A DNA stretch of 64,000 nucleotides, from contig JAMWBK010000005.1 in the NCBI GenBank assembly GCA_029953675.1, positions 2,375,001-2,439,000 on the forward strand, given 5' to 3'. The DNA comes from Rhodosorus marinus (taxonomy: Eukaryota; Rhodophyta; Stylonematophyceae; Stylonematales; Stylonemataceae). Made by a program: the position numbers and the translations under genes. Below the pieces are notes generated by a model. The model ran no database searches. It was given only the letters and a program-made list of their open reading frames with translations, and was not told the origin of the DNA. Of this stretch, positions 12,396 through 25,200 are shown one piece after another (the stretch's first letter is position 1; every line of letters begins with the position of its first letter).

Positions 12396-13041
12396 TCATT
12401 CCACACCCAAGAAAAAGTTCAATTTGTTGCGAACGGGATCCGATGCGCTTCTTGTGAGATTCACGTCAGCAGCCGGATCAAGCGAACGCCTTTCCGCAGC
12501 ACGATACTGGGCCTCCAGTTGACCTCGCACCTGACTCTGCGTCGAGGTAGTCCGGATGAACGTAGTTCTGATAGTACCTGACCGTGTTCTGCTCTAGATC
12601 TTTATAATACAGGCAGCAGAGAACACTTTAGAATGTGGCTTCTCGTTAAGTGCTTGTCTCCTATTCGTACAAAAAAATGAAAATAAAAAATAGAAAATAG
12701 AAAATTAACCATTACTTGATTGTATCGACATTACAGTACCTTGCGTCCCTCTCCGAAGGGTTGGGACGAGGAGAAGTAGGCAAGGGACTTTCGCACGGGA
12801 TTGGATGCGCAGGGAGTTGTATCATTGGGAATTTTACGTTTGATAGGTTTGAATGTTCGGGTGCGTGGATTGCTGAATATCGCCTCTCGGCTTTTGCTAT
12901 TTGGCCTGCTTCGATGAGGGGATACTGCTTGGCATTCGCAAGGCTTTCCAGCGTTTGTCCTCTGGAGTTGCGACGAGTGTGCCTGATCACATTGGTAATT
13001 TTCGGAAGAATATCTAGAAAGACTCGTCTTTCTAAATTCAT
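12396..13041 (-). CDS. Hypothetical protein, two exons, unrecognised
   Basis: Exon 1 (13041 to about 12740) encodes about 100 residues starting MNLERRVFLDILPKITNVIR and ends at an AG/GTACTG donor. Downstream on the same strand a second open stretch ends at TGA 12398-12396 with QLEAQYRAAERRSLDPAADV and FFLGVE. The join is unclear: an acceptor near 12562 continues in a frame that stops earlier (about 12463), while the frame with the longer tail needs another acceptor. The basic N-terminus could be a mitochondrial presequence. Confidence 0.35.
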
Positions 13042-13090
13042 GGTAACCTGCTTGTATTATTTTCAGTCCTCCTCAACTCTACGACAAAAG

Positions 13091-13524
13091 GGATGCTTGT
13101 GCTTGGCACAAGCAACCCAACGGATACTCAGATCACTGTCCGGCCGGAACAACTCCCTTTCGATATGCATCCAGAGCAGACCCGTAGATGCCGGTGACAG
13201 CTGCGATGCCTCAACCAAGCGAGTGCATTACTTTCACATCCGTCGTCAGTGCAGACCTCTTTTTTCTTCTGGCCTCACCTCCTGCGTAGTGACCTCAAAT
13301 CGGATTCTCCGAAGACCGATTCGTCAGCGGGTGATTTGAACCATGAAGGGAACTCAGCAGCTAGGAAAATGCAAAAGTTAGTGAAGTGTACACGAGCGTT
13401 CCATGGAGGACAAACGGCTTATGTCTTTCCTATTCCTCCGTCCAAAATGATCCGTGTTAGCCTTCAGACAGGTCATGCAGGGCGCGGCCCGACGGCCCGA
13501 GGCCGATTACGCATCATTACTAAG
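13091..13524 (+). CDS. Possible two-exon ORF, unrecognised
   Basis: ATG at 13091 begins MLVLGTSNPTDTQITVRPEQ; a donor in the following codons and an acceptor near 13248 would join it in frame to a segment with RKMQKLVKCTRAFHGGQTAY. Codon pattern is plausible but there is no family match, and it faces the Tudor gene tail to tail. Weak call. Confidence 0.25.
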
Positions 13525-13542
13525 GTCATTTTAGCTCGACAA

Positions 13543-15900
13543 TCAAGGAGGCCGAGCTGGAGGAATCTTTGAGACCGTTGAGATTGTCTTCGGGTAAACT
13601 TCGGCAGCAGTCGCAGCCCCGGACGGCGTCGATGAAATGCTTTCCATCCATTTAACCCGCTCGATATCTACAGGTTCGAAACGAGCGAACACTGAAGAAC
13701 GAGCCATGTTCTCACCAATCGCAACTGGCACCTTTTGTCGTGGAACACCCGCATAGTCATATTTGCCCTGTTGCTTGTTGTATTCTGTGACGCCCCGGTA
13801 AACTCGAAGCTGCACGCCGCGCAACAGGACCCTCTCCCTAGCCCACTCATCTTGATTGAGGGGCGGTTTCCATACGTTGTAGTTGTTCTTCACCTTCAAG
13901 AAGTCAGGATCTTTGCGGGGACAAAGAATCCAGTCAAGTTCTTTGATATCGTGGTTGAGCTTATTGTTCAACCACCGAGCAGCGTCTGCAATAGTCCCGA
14001 ATGTTTTCATGATGTCGATCACATTCTGCATGCATTGCTTCCCGACCTCGAAGGCCCAGCTACTCAAATCATTGGTCTCGGGCTCTGTCGCGTTTTCCAC
14101 AATCCAAACGGACGTCGTCATCGCAACCAAGACTTCAGCCTGCAAGACTTGCTCTTCTCTCGTGCTGCATATGCGGTTGATCCATTTCGAGGCATCTACC
14201 TCGACTTCAAATGCAGGGCTCAACACGATATCCGTAGAGTCCAAAAGCTCTTCCCGCGCGGGGAGGGCACTGTCATTTGCCTTTGAGGCGGTCGAAGGGG
14301 TTGGCCCCTGGGAATTTCCAGTTTTCGAAGGCTTGTTGTTCGCCGCAGTAATACCGGCAGTGGCTGGATCTGCGTTTGCGACTGGTCCCTGTTTTCAATT
14401 CAAAAAAAGGTTCTGGTTTAGCAGGTGCGCACAGCCCACTCAAGCTTTTCCTGGAGGTTTCGCTTTACAGCTTTTGGTATAACCAATACCTCTCTTCTGT
14501 TTGTGGGCTTCTCAGGGTCTTCCTTCTTAGCACTGGCTGTTTTTCCAGGTCGGTGCGCGGATGTCAGCTTTTCCTCAAAGCTATTTTGCACCCCTCTTGT
14601 ACGCTCTTCTTGTGATCCCGTCTGATCCAAGTCGCGAGTCATTCATGACCGGTTGGTGAAGAACAATGTGTTCAGTTGGAGTGCAGAACTCTTCATAGGG
14701 CGTTCTCGCAACGTACCTTCCTACCCGGCGATGCTCGCACAATCGGGTCCTTGCTGACAGTAAAAGGGAGGCGGGCTGGTTCAGCCTGGTTTGGTGCCCG
14801 AGTCAAGATGGGTTGTGGAACCGGCGCTCGGGGGAGACCGATAGCTCCATTCGAGGCTGTAGGTTGCGGAGCTATTTTTTCAGGTGCGGTGCTCAAGAAC
14901 GTCTGGTTCTGGGGTGTAGCTAGAGGAACCTGCATCGGCTGAGGTACTGGAGTCTGAGCCTGGCCGATAAGTGCAGTAACTTCCCCCCTTAACTGACCGA
15001 TTTCAGCTTGTTGAATTGAGCTCTCCTGTTGCAGCAGAAACAGCTGTTCGCGGAGCATTCGCACTTCCGACCGTAACATGAGGGTACGGTTCAGTGCCTC
15101 GAGTTGCTCAACGACGTTCAATTCCGCTCCTTGCTTGACGTGATTCCCACTGAAACCACCCGCTCCAGCCGCACTTCCCAATCCTGGCACTTCTTCAGTG
15201 TCAGGGATACGGCTACCCCTGTGCCCGGGTGTCTGCTGTGATGACGGAGATGCCTCAGCTTGAACAGCGACGTTCCATTTCGCCATCGACATTGGCGGGT
15301 CGCTGTTATCCCTTACTGGTGTACTTGGTTTCTGTTGAGGGCTATCCATCCTCACAGTAGATCCGTTGATGGGAGTAGATCTCTTCGGAGAGCGTCTCGA
15401 ATTTCTCTTTGCAGGTGTATCCCCTGAGCGCTTGCGTCTCTCAGGACGCCGCTTCTGTTCGATTACCTATTCACAACGTTCGAGGAAGATGAGGGTGTGA
15501 GCTGCATTGGCGTCCTAATTGTGGATACAAAGATCTCCAAGGCCAGTTTGACTGCTCTAACGGTGGTTCAAACGTTACTCACATCCTCAGAAGCTGTCCG
15601 GGCGGCGGGCCGTTTTCTGTATGCTTCAAGGTCTGTCTGGTGATACGAATCCTTCGCCGGCTTCTTTTTCCCTGTTCGTAGAGGATCTTCATTGGTCTCC
15701 CCTTCCTCCAAGACCATTCTCCACTTTTCCCGCGACAGGTCCAAGTTCTCCTCATCCTGATCCTCATAGAACACCTTGTGTTTCCGAGTCCTATCGTTGT
15801 ACTTCAAAACTCTGCACGTATAAAACGCATCATCCAGCGGCCACCAAACTTGAATCCGCTTATTCTCAAGCTCTACGCCATAACTTTTCCTTGGCGCCAT
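13543..15900 (-). CDS. Tudor-domain protein with coiled coil and unassigned C-terminal domain
   Basis: Four exons (15900-15583, 15466-14717, 14621-14433, 14388-13543), all joined in phase 0, give 700 residues. Residues about 8-65 are a Tudor-like barrel of the type in MSH6, PDS5 and plant chromatin proteins: KRIQVWWPLDDAFYTCRVLK, then KHKVFYEDQDEENLDLSREK, W. Such domains bind methylated histone tails. A basic segment (KRRPERRKRSGDTPAKRNSR) looks like a nuclear signal. Residues about 190-240 form a leucine-rich coiled coil (RSEVRMLREQLFLLQQESS). A proline/glutamine linker leads to a C-terminal region of about 230 residues with KWINRICSTREEQVLQAEVL and NVIDIMKTFGTIADAARWLN that I do not recognise. 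Likely a nuclear chromatin or transcription protein. Confidence 0.7.
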
Positions 15901-17232
15901 GCCTCTTCAGATCTTTTCTTTCGTCCCTTCTCAACCAGACCCTACCAAGACCCACTTAACACATTCCCCTCCCCAAAGTACAAACTTCTCCCCTCCACAG
16001 CATAAATAAAAGCACTAGTCTTTCGGTCTTTTTCAAATCCAAATCGCTTTTCCCAACTCTTCCTCAAAATGCTATTCCCACCTCCGACCACAAGGATCGT
16101 CAGCATAGGCCATGTTCCCCCTACTCGTCCACAAGGCATGCCCAAAACCCATCCTACAGCGATGAGCAAAATGATACCCCTTTCCACCACCCTCCTACCC
16201 GACCCCCGAAAGAACGAAGCTTTTTCCTGGCCGAACAATACTGGCTAATGATACTACACACACCTAAAACCCATCCGGATTTTATATATTCCAAATTAGC
16301 CAAAAAATCTCATCTCAGTTAATGACGCCAATGACATCTCCAATTTTCACGTAATTACTGATAAAAAATCAATATTCAAAACAAAACGAGGTGTTAATTA
16401 CGTCCTAATTGCGGTTGCTGAAAGCCCGCGGGAAATAATTCCAATAAGGTTAATTCTTGTTCGCTAGTTGGTGCGTGTTCCTTAAATTGAGCGCTTGCAG
16501 AATAAAAATCGACCAGAACTGGCGGGAAAGAGCACATTGTGTGGAGGAATCGTCCAGATTCCACTCTGGCTGAGATGTTCGCGTGTAGTTTAGCCTGGGG
16601 TTAGGTTAGTCTGGGGTTGCGTTAGTCTAGGGTCGAGGACAACTGATGTAGTCCGGGCAGGATTACTTCCCAAGTTACTTCCCTGAATATTTCAGCGTTG
16701 TCATGGTAAGTCTGTCCCGCCAGCGCTCTGTATGGACTGTCGGAAATGCATTAAGTCGTCTGCATTCATTGATTGACTCTTAAACATAAAGCGCTTCGCG
16801 GCTTTCTTCTCAAGCAGCCCTGCGCAGGCAGACCGGGATGAAATTCGGGTGTGGATAGTGTAAACATTGTAGACGAACGGGATGCTTGTCGACCTGGGGC
16901 AGGCAGTGGACGAGCAATCACGTACTTGCTTAGCTACTGCTCGTTGCTAGCTTTTACTCTCAGTTACTACGTTATTGGAATAGACCGAGATAGGAGATTC
17001 GCCTAATTCGCAAGCTCGCCTCGTGCGGACGGCATGGATGGTTTGTTTCTAGCCAATTGGAGGAGGCGATAAACTCCCCAACTTATCAGTCGCCGAGATG
17101 TTACAAAACGGATTAAAGAATTTCTGAACAGGAGGGTGCATGTAAGCGCATCTCAGGTCTTTGAGAGGTACGTTGACGACCGAGAGCCCGTTAGTCACAC
17201 ATCAGGCTCGCTTCCTTGTCGCACCGGAAACC
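15901..17232. other. Intergenic region with a short tandem repeat
   Basis: No supported gene. Two copies of a 16-base unit, ggttaggttagtctgg (16599-16614) and ggttgcgttagtctag (16615-16630), stand next to each other. The rest is AT-rich DNA and presumably the Tudor-gene promoter and the BUD23 3' end. Confidence 0.4.
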
Positions 17233-18445
17233 TTAAAACTTTTTGCTTCGCTTTCGGCCACTGTACTTGCTGTCTGGGCGGACCTCTTTCCCTTGCCGAC
17301 GTTGACGTTCTTTCTTCTTCAAAATCCAGGCCTTTGCGCCCATCTTCTCCCTTCCCTTCCTCTTTCGGGGCCGTTCACGTTTTGTGCTCTTTACCGCTTC
17401 TTCGCTGTCCAATGCCTGATTAAGAAATTCAATCAGATGCTTCAGAAAACTTGCGTGCAGCGGATGCAACCTTTCACAAATACCTTGGACATCGAAGAAA
17501 CCTGATAGAGAAACTTGTGGTGCGCAACAAAACCTACCAAAGGCGTCGCTGTGTTCGGGTCAGGAGGCCCAGCAGACAGGCAGAGAAAATATTTCTTAGC
17601 TTTCGCTGAGTTCGGAAAGTCAACAATCAACCCTCCTGAGAAGCCGGCGCGCATGGCACTCGCCGTGATCAGCTCCAATTGATTAGCATTTTCCGGGTAG
17701 AATTGAAGCGCCGCTCTGGCGCTTTTCCGCAGGCATCTATACAGCCCTTCGAAAAAGGTAAGCAGACGTTTTCTCGGATTGTGACCAGTCTATGGAACAG
17801 TTTGTCAAGAGTTCGTCAGTTCCTAGCAATTGCAGGCATGTCCCCAAACTCTGGCCACCGGGAAATATTTCGTGCCAGTGGAAAAGAAACCAGGATCCTC
17901 GTACCTGGTCCACGTTACAGAGCCACTGAATTGCAGATACGCTAATAGCGCCGTCGAAAGTATTAGCCTGAAAAGGAAGGTCTTCACCCGCGTCTCTCTC
18001 AACCAAATCTCCTTCAACATCACGTGCAGTTGCTACATGCAACATCGGTCCAGATATGTCCAGTCCAACCCATACATGTCCTTTATCCGTTAAGACGTCA
18101 CCACTCAGTCCAGTTCCACACCCAATATCCAATAAATACCGCTCCTCACCCTCCTCAAACTGTAAAAGCTGCAAACATCTGCCGGGAGGCACACAAGTCA
18201 TGAAGAAAATAAAACAAATACGACAACGTGAGTGACCTTGACCGAGAAGGGAAGCAAACAGCGGGGTTGCAAGAACAGCTTTCAATAGAGTTCAACGCAA
18301 ACAAACAGCGACGAGAACAAAGAAGAACCAACCGATCAGCTAACTGAGTCTGAACTTCAATCATCCGACTGCTAGTTAAGTACTTCTCAGCTTCTGCCTC
18401 ATTGTAGAACACCTCTGGCGGTGCTACATGCTCTGGTCGACTCAT
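17233..18445 (-). CDS. BUD23: 18S rRNA (guanine-N7) methyltransferase BUD23
   Basis: Four exons (18445-18333, 18178-17905, 17789-17538, 17415-17233) give 273 residues, close to the 275-281 of yeast and human BUD23/WBSCR22. The enzyme, with TRM112, methylates N7 of a conserved guanine in 18S rRNA and is needed for 40S export. The N-terminus [20 protein letters not shown] is the family hallmark. The SAM site is [12 protein letters not shown], followed by [12 protein letters not shown] and [14 protein letters not shown]. The C-terminal extension has the diagnostic [20 protein letters not shown] and [11 protein letters not shown] segments and ends in a highly basic nucleolar tail ([19 protein letters not shown]). 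Complete and apparently functional. Confidence 0.95.
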
Positions 18446-18885
18446 ACTCCACTACTTAGTTCAAGATTAACCCTTCCTTCTCATCGTTCAAACATTATTA
18501 TACACCTCTAACCAAACTCATGTAAAACTCGGAGCTGTCTTCACTCCCCACTGCAGGACTAGCTTGCGTTTCCTGGTCGTCGTCCTGGTGAGGTCCACGT
18601 GAGCAGGGTTGCGAATCGGTTAGGGAAATGTTGAATGTCGGACACATCTCTATGCAGACATCCGTATTCGAGACGAGTTTGTTTGGAGAGACTTTTGATT
18701 GCGGTGGAAGAGCAACAGCTTGAGATTTAGAGAGCTGCTTTTTGGATCGGATTCGATCTGCTTCTTTTTTTATCCGGAGGTTTCTGGGAAGAGCTGCTCG
18801 ATGTACGGGAATGTGATAGAGGGATGAACCGTGATCGGTCTTGATTCGGTGTGTTTACGGTTTGCGATTTTTTTTTTGGTTAGAA

Positions 18886-21669
18886 ATGGATAAAATCGAG
18901 GCGGTCGAGAGAGCTAAAGATCGGGTTCTGGAAAGTTCCCGAATTATAAAGGACGAACTGGCGAGGCAAAAAGCTGGTGAAACAGATTCAACTCGAGTTG
19001 CCAACGCGATGTTGAACATGCGAGCAGCCCATCGAGATTCGCTTTTAATAGCTGAAGAGATAAAGAAGAAAGCTCTCGAGGCGAATGAAGCTCTTGTTGT
19101 TCCGAAGATAAAACTTGAGGGTCTTATTTATCTCGCGGCACAGCTCAGGAAGGAGATTCAGGTACGTTAGCCGGCAGATTTCACACGTGGAAAGAGCTTT
19201 GGAACCTCAACGCACTTTTGCTACGTTGATCACGTTAAACAAAACACGCAGGCTTGCAAGGCATATGAGGGAACGTACAAGAAGTTAGAGCTGTTGGAAG
19301 AGAGTGAGGCATTAGAACCAGAGAAGGCCAAGTTAATGAGTGAGCACGAAAAGACAATGGCCAGGCTGGATATGGAACTGAGCGAGCGGAAACGCCTGCA
19401 GACGAAAGCAGCTGAATTGCTGTCCAATCAACGACGTCAAGAACTGGAGAATATCTCTACACGCAAGTTCATTGCTGAGCTTCCAGCAAAGCTGGAAAAT
19501 ATCACCGCGGTCGCGAAACCTGTTAAAGACCAGTTCTTCTCAAGTAGAATTGGGAAATCTTCAATAGGAAAGGTAAGCTGATATCAAAGGCACTTCAAAA
19601 ACTCTCAATTCGAGAACAAAACGGCCAGTTACTAGCCAGGAATCTTTCAGGCAAAGAGAACAGCTGTGGGCAAGACAGTTTGTTCCATGTCCTGGTAGTT
19701 CATTCAAAACTTGAAACAGTTGAAACCAACAACGTTCTACAATCTGAACACCGAACAGGTCCCTTCATTCAGCACAACCGAGCTAGAAACGATTTCGTCA
19801 CTTCCGACCCCGCTCTACATTGCGTACAGAGAAGCTGCTGCGTACAGGGATGCCTTCGAGGAGAGTATGTTTGTCTCTGTCATTGAGGTACGTTTACTCG
19901 ATCCACGAGTCTTAACCTCCAGCGTGCTCGGGTCCCTCGCTCGGAAGGTGGATCCTGAAAGACAATCTGTCGCCGCCGTCAATACTTCTAGGATGAAGCG
20001 CAATCCGAAAAGCAGGCCGTGTCCTTGCGATTTCGAGATGAAAGTGAGAACAGCCGTAATATTGAATTGATCATCCGCTACAACTCGGAGATAGGAGTTT
20101 CCAGTTTGGAATCGAGATCTTCGTTTTTGAAGACAAAAAGGTAGCCTATTCGAGAAGGTTTCAATGTAAAGCGCACTAGACTGAATCACCCGATCTCCGA
20201 CGTCTGCACTGTCTCGACAGTCTTTGCTTGTTGTACCCAGCCGATGATGGATTGAAACTACCAAACCCTTCAGCGGCTCATAGTACTTCATCGGAGTCGA
20301 AAGTTGGGGAATTGTGCGGAGGCGGCCTTCCTTTCATGTTCGTTCAAGTTTTATGTGGTCTTTACTTTCCTGATCGAATTGAGAAGAAGAAGCGCTCATC
20401 TTCAGGGGGTAAGCTTTCAAAGCCCGCTTGCCAGGCTTCCTTTGTGAATATTCTGGGGCAATGGCTGTGTTTCCCCGTTCTCACACTGGGCGATTCTAAA
20501 ATGAAGGGTCGGCGGAGGATTTCAATCAATGGAAACGCGTTGCTGTTGAAGCCCCGCTACATGCTAGATTTGGAGCAGTCATTTCGGCGATTCGTAACCG
20601 CTCGAAGATGATCCACAGCGTTGAGTTGGTAGCCAACGCTTCAACACCTCCGACGGCTCCTCTCGACGTCTGCAAGCTTCCAGCTGTCCCGAAAACTATG
20701 TGCTCGCCATGGAAAGAACATAGCTCGGATGATGACTTCAGCAAGGTCTACACCTTCGAGCTGCGCTCCATTCGAAGCACACAGAAGTTGCAAAAGTTTA
20801 AGATCGAGGTCCGTGTTTTATAGGACCGCTTTATACGTTCTCGTCGCTATTTTATTCGTGAACGGCTTCCAACAACGCTGGGATTGTTCACCTCGTCGAA
20901 GCTGCTCTGTCTTACAGGTTCAGGTCAAGATTCGAGTGGATTTCCCGTACAAGCGACCAGACTGGTCGTTCTCTTCGTCAGTAAGCGCGATCACAAGCGA
21001 GGACTTTGATGCAATGAAGACTGTCCTAGCAAGTTACGCGGAGGAATACATACGCAATACGCAAAACCGACCTGGTGCGTCCCGTTCGCTTGCAAAAAGC
21101 GTTGTGGACTCGCGCTTCCTAGGAATCTGACCGCTCTCTTGTGTTTCCGTATGGCTTCCTCGCAGAGCTCCTACTCCAATGCCTTGTAATGAGACTCCGA
21201 GCAATGATTGACGTTATTGTTGAAACCGAGCTGGACGACTCAGGGGCTCCTGAGGAAATCGGAAGACGGTAGGATCCAATACAGCTTCTAATCCGCTGCA
21301 CGAGTATCGTATTGACGCCTAGCTTCGCCTTTTTCTAGACCACGCTGGTTGAACTCATTCGAAGGGCCACTCAGGCAGCGTCCCCTAAAGTACAACGAAG
21401 ACTCACAAATGTTCGAGCGGCCTACACTTGACAGCAGCGTCCACATTCCTGATCGAGAAGCAGAACCTTCAGAACGCGGTTCGCTGGAGAAGACCAAATC
21501 AGGATTGAAGAAAAAGGTTCGTGCGAAGGACGCTGAGACTGATAGAAAGAGGAGAAAGAGTTCGAAGTCAGCAAAGAAGAGCTCATCCTCATCAAAGTCT
21601 AAGAAAAAGCCGCATGAGGACGTCGACGAGGAGTTCGCGGAGGAGGTTGCTAAAGCTATGGATATGTAG
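18886..21669 (+). CDS. THOC5: THO complex subunit 5
   Basis: Nine exons join in phase: 18886-19161, 19252-19572, 19699-19887, 19992-20140, 20221-20408, 20507-20808, 20918-21074, 21166-21268, 21339-21669, for 671 residues (human THOC5 has 683). THO couples transcription to mRNA packaging and export. Residues 1-200 are a coiled coil (for example KAKLMSEHEKTMARLDMELS). The family signature LPTPLYIAYREAAAYRDAFE is in exon 3. Later come KVYTFELRSIRSTQKLQKFK, KIRVDFPYKRPDWSF and the C-terminal RPRWLNSFEGPLRQRPLKYN, which matches the 'R.RR..Y' region of the family. The extreme C-terminus is a Ser/Lys tail (SKSAKKSSSSSKSKKKPHED). The start of exon 3 is the only join with a reasonable alternative. Confidence 0.9.
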
Positions 21670-22270
21670 ACGTATCAGAGGCCCGCGATCTTGATAGTTC
21701 GTTGGTAGAGCATCAGCCTCGGACTCTCTGGTGAGATGTGAATTGGCAGCCAAGAGGGTACGACCGGTGCCCATGGCGAACCGTAGCGAGAGTAGACAAG
21801 TTCAAGCAGCTGACCCAGGAGGAGAACCTAATCTACGCCGCAAAGGTTGCCATTATTCTTTCTTACTCGGCCTCATCGTTCCTGGTTTCAACTCAGCTCG
21901 GGACCCGAGAAGTCGAAATTCGCGTTGTGTGGACCCAGTTGCGGTAAAAATTGAAGTGCCGCTTTTGCGTGAAGTTCAGCATGTTGAAGTCTTCCCCGAG
22001 GTAACGGTCAGAACCTCTCTGTGGGCCGGAGAACTACACGTAGGGAGCGCAGGGCAATCTCTATAACTTGTCAAAGCTTCGGTCTTTAGCCTTCCCTTCG
22101 AAGCACGAAGAGTTCCAAGCTATGTACATATACACATTCCTTGTTCGGGCAGGAGATGGATGGTCTTCTTCCCCGAAAACTCTTTTCAAAACCTATGCAC
22201 ATCCGAATCTATTTACAGGCTACGTTTTCGACCTCGCGAGCGGTCTTCGGGAGTCATATTGCGCCCCTCG
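21670..22270. other. Convergent 3' region between THOC5 and the synaptotagmin-like gene
   Basis: Holds the 3' ends of two genes facing each other. On plus, frames 21738-21947 (with FKQLTQEENLIYAAK) and 22068-22301 (with FQAMYIYTFLVRAGDGWSSS) are open but lack ATG starts and known domains; they may be fragments of an unrecognised gene overlapping the last exon of the minus-strand gene. Confidence 0.35.
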
Positions 22271-25200
22271 TCAGGTATCCTTGGCGGATTTTGAGCTCTG
22301 ATCTGATTCAGCGGAGATAATCCCACTGTCCTTTTCTGCTGTTCCATCCGCATCGAGCGGGGTTTTCTCCGAAATTCTTAGACGCTCAATTCGTATTGTT
22401 TCGCTTTCTGATTTTCCACTGGAGTTAGTGGTCGGCTTCTCCGGATGCTCCAGCCTTTCTTCCTTTTGAATACCCTTGATATTCCAAGGAAGTCGTCCGG
22501 AGGGATGAGCACTGCTCGTGTCATCAGACTCGGCACCTGATTCAGGTTCAGATCCCGACTTCGATGTTGCATGAGGCGTACTGGTGCTTCCATTCATTTC
22601 CGTCGCCTATAGAATCGGAAAAGCGCATGCAATGAGAGCGTAAGCGATGGTTATCGAGAACAGAGTTTCTCGCTGACAATTAAAGCACGCACCTTCCCTC
22701 CATCGCTCACTGATCCATTGCTCTGGTTCTCAACGGTTTTTGAGCTCTTCGTATATCCATCCTCCGACGTCGCTTGCTTCTTGTCGACGGCATCAGGTGA
22801 CCCGTTTGTCTCCGACCTTATCACTCTCGTTTGTTGTCTCTCCAACAGATCTGTCAGAATTGACTTCATTATCTACGCAGCAATGGGCTTTTGCATCAGT
22901 GATCGGCCAAAGCCTTTGTGTACATGCTTAACGGGTTCGACCTGTTACCAAACTCACCTCTGTCTTCGCATTATCCGCCCCTTTTACCGGTTCTGCCGAT
23001 GTTTCGGCGGGTAAGTCAGTGTTGGTTTGGGCATCTGCATAGAGAAATGCGGCGTCACTGCGTCCCTCCTCAGTTGTTTCCTCCGCTAAGCCCTTGTCAT
23101 CTGCTTCATTATCGGCGACCTCCTGCTGCTTGCTGAAAAACGGAAACCATGAAAATTGCTTTTCAGGCTGCTGTTCTAAATCAGCCGAAGTCGGCTGCCC
23201 CGCTGGATCATTTTGCTTGCGAGTCTCGTTCTCCTGTATCTCGTCCTCGCTCTTCTTCTCCGCCTCCGTGCTGTTCCTCTTCTCGTCGTCGCTTTGCATC
23301 TGCTCATTGTTCTCCTTCTTATCCCCTCTCGGCCGTTTGAAGAAGTCTACCACCCCCGAGAAAATGTTCTGCGCCTGCTTGGCCACAATCGGTGGCTGCC
23401 CGCTGTTGGGCTGAAGGGGCTGTTCTTTATCCAAGCTCTTCGACGGCTCTATTTCAAGAGGCTGCCCTGTTTTATCTTCATCCGGAGACACGTCCTCCAC
23501 AGCTCGATTTGGTGGAACGATTCCGTCTCTTACGCTAGAGATCCAATTTGACAATTTGCCCAGGTCCGATCGCGTATCAGAACCGTTTTCGTCGACTCGC
23601 AGCTCCGCTTCTCTTAGCTTCTCGGGATTAGCCGGTACCTGAGTTTCACCCCACTCCCATCTCTCTCCGACTGGTTCCTCCCCGAAAATGGGACCTGTTC
23701 GACAGTTCAGTGCTGGTTAGTTACTTAAACTCGAAAAGGGTAGCTTCAACGTAGTGCTTTAAGCAACCGTAGTTTTTCGACAAGCACCATACCCTCCGGA
23801 AAACCAGCTGTATCAACGGTTTGTACTGCCTTGTCGGCATGGCCAACTTCCTTCGGAACAACCCTTTGCTTCTTCTCAATTTTCCTTCTGGTTTCGGCTC
23901 CTAAAACAAGTCGAGTAGTTTTTAGTAGTCGCAAGCGAGGCATCCCCGAGAAAGGACCTTTATCGCATCAAACTTACGAGTCTTGAAGTAGTGCTCGTTG
24001 TCGCTGTCATCAACAAACTTTCTGTAGTTGAGGTTAAGATGCAACCTAGCCTTGTCGCTCACACCTCCGCGAAGCGGTACCCACAGATCGGTCTTTTTAC
24101 CCTCTTGGAGGCTCCCAAGTCGCATACGGAAACTGCCAACAGGTCTACTCAATGCACCAAACCTTGTTTTCGCAAGAAGGTCGCAAGTCAGCGGTTAGGC
24201 TGTGTTCTAGGGTTGGCGAGGTCTCCCGAGTTGGTGTAAGAGAGTATCCTGATTACCTATTGTGAACCTCGATCTCAAGGACATCATTTTTGGGATCCCG
24301 CACGAGCAGCTCGAACTGCTGGTTCCAGATTGGCGCGGTCCCTCCTCCTTTTTCAGATGTGGTTGTGTCGTTCTTACTCTTGATGACTTTGTCGTTGAGG
24401 CGAATGTAGCAGAATGGATTCTTAAGCCCCATTGAAGTTTGCCCGCTAAGTTCTTTCGCTTCAATAAGAATAATTGCCAATAACCCCTTGTATTGCGCAT
24501 CTAGTCGCAAGAAGACAACAAGAAAACAGTTAGAAGCGGCACCAGAGGACAATGGGATACAAGCACTGCCGTTCATAGCTGTAAAAAATTCTGCAACTAT
24601 CCCGGAACTCGTTTTCTTTCAAACCGAATCGCACCCGTCTGGTCAAGATCCGCAGCGAAGGCATTGACATCGGCAATCGTGGGATCGAGGTACATGATGG
24701 ACTTCGCCGGGAGAATAAACTGGCTCGGAAGCTCGGTTGTGAGAAGATTTCTAAGGAACTTGCTCAATCCAGGCACAGTCATCAAGTTCACAGCCTACGG
24801 TTCAACGACGAGAGCCCATATTAGAGATGGCAAGGGCGACGACAATCGCCCCTTTACAGCTCGGGAAAACATCGCTCCCTTGACCCACCTTGAATGGCTT
24901 GATAACAACGTCGAGATTCGGCTTCTCTGCGAGAGCCCATGAGATCTCGTACAAGTACGGTGGCTCGCGTGTAAGCTTTGCCCGAACCCAGGCTTTGGCG
25001 TCAATATTCATGTCCCCCACGAGAACTGGCACATTGACACCAAAACGTCTAAAGGGTCCAGTCAAGCTGACTTTCATCACAAAATTTGCGTCTCCGGTGT
25101 ATCTGAGAACACGAGAGCGTACGCATGAAGTCTCCCTCAGCCTTTTGCTGTGTATAAACGTACTAACGCTAAGATCGCCACTGGTGAAGAACGCAACAAA

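Noticed and set aside
15942-16238. 98-codon minus-strand ORF upstream of the Tudor gene
   Set aside because: Biased composition from a pyrimidine-rich promoter tract; no domain and no homologous pattern.
21695-21712. tRNA-like D-arm (tagttcgttggtagagca)
   Set aside because: No anticodon arm, T-arm or acceptor stem can be fitted on either side.
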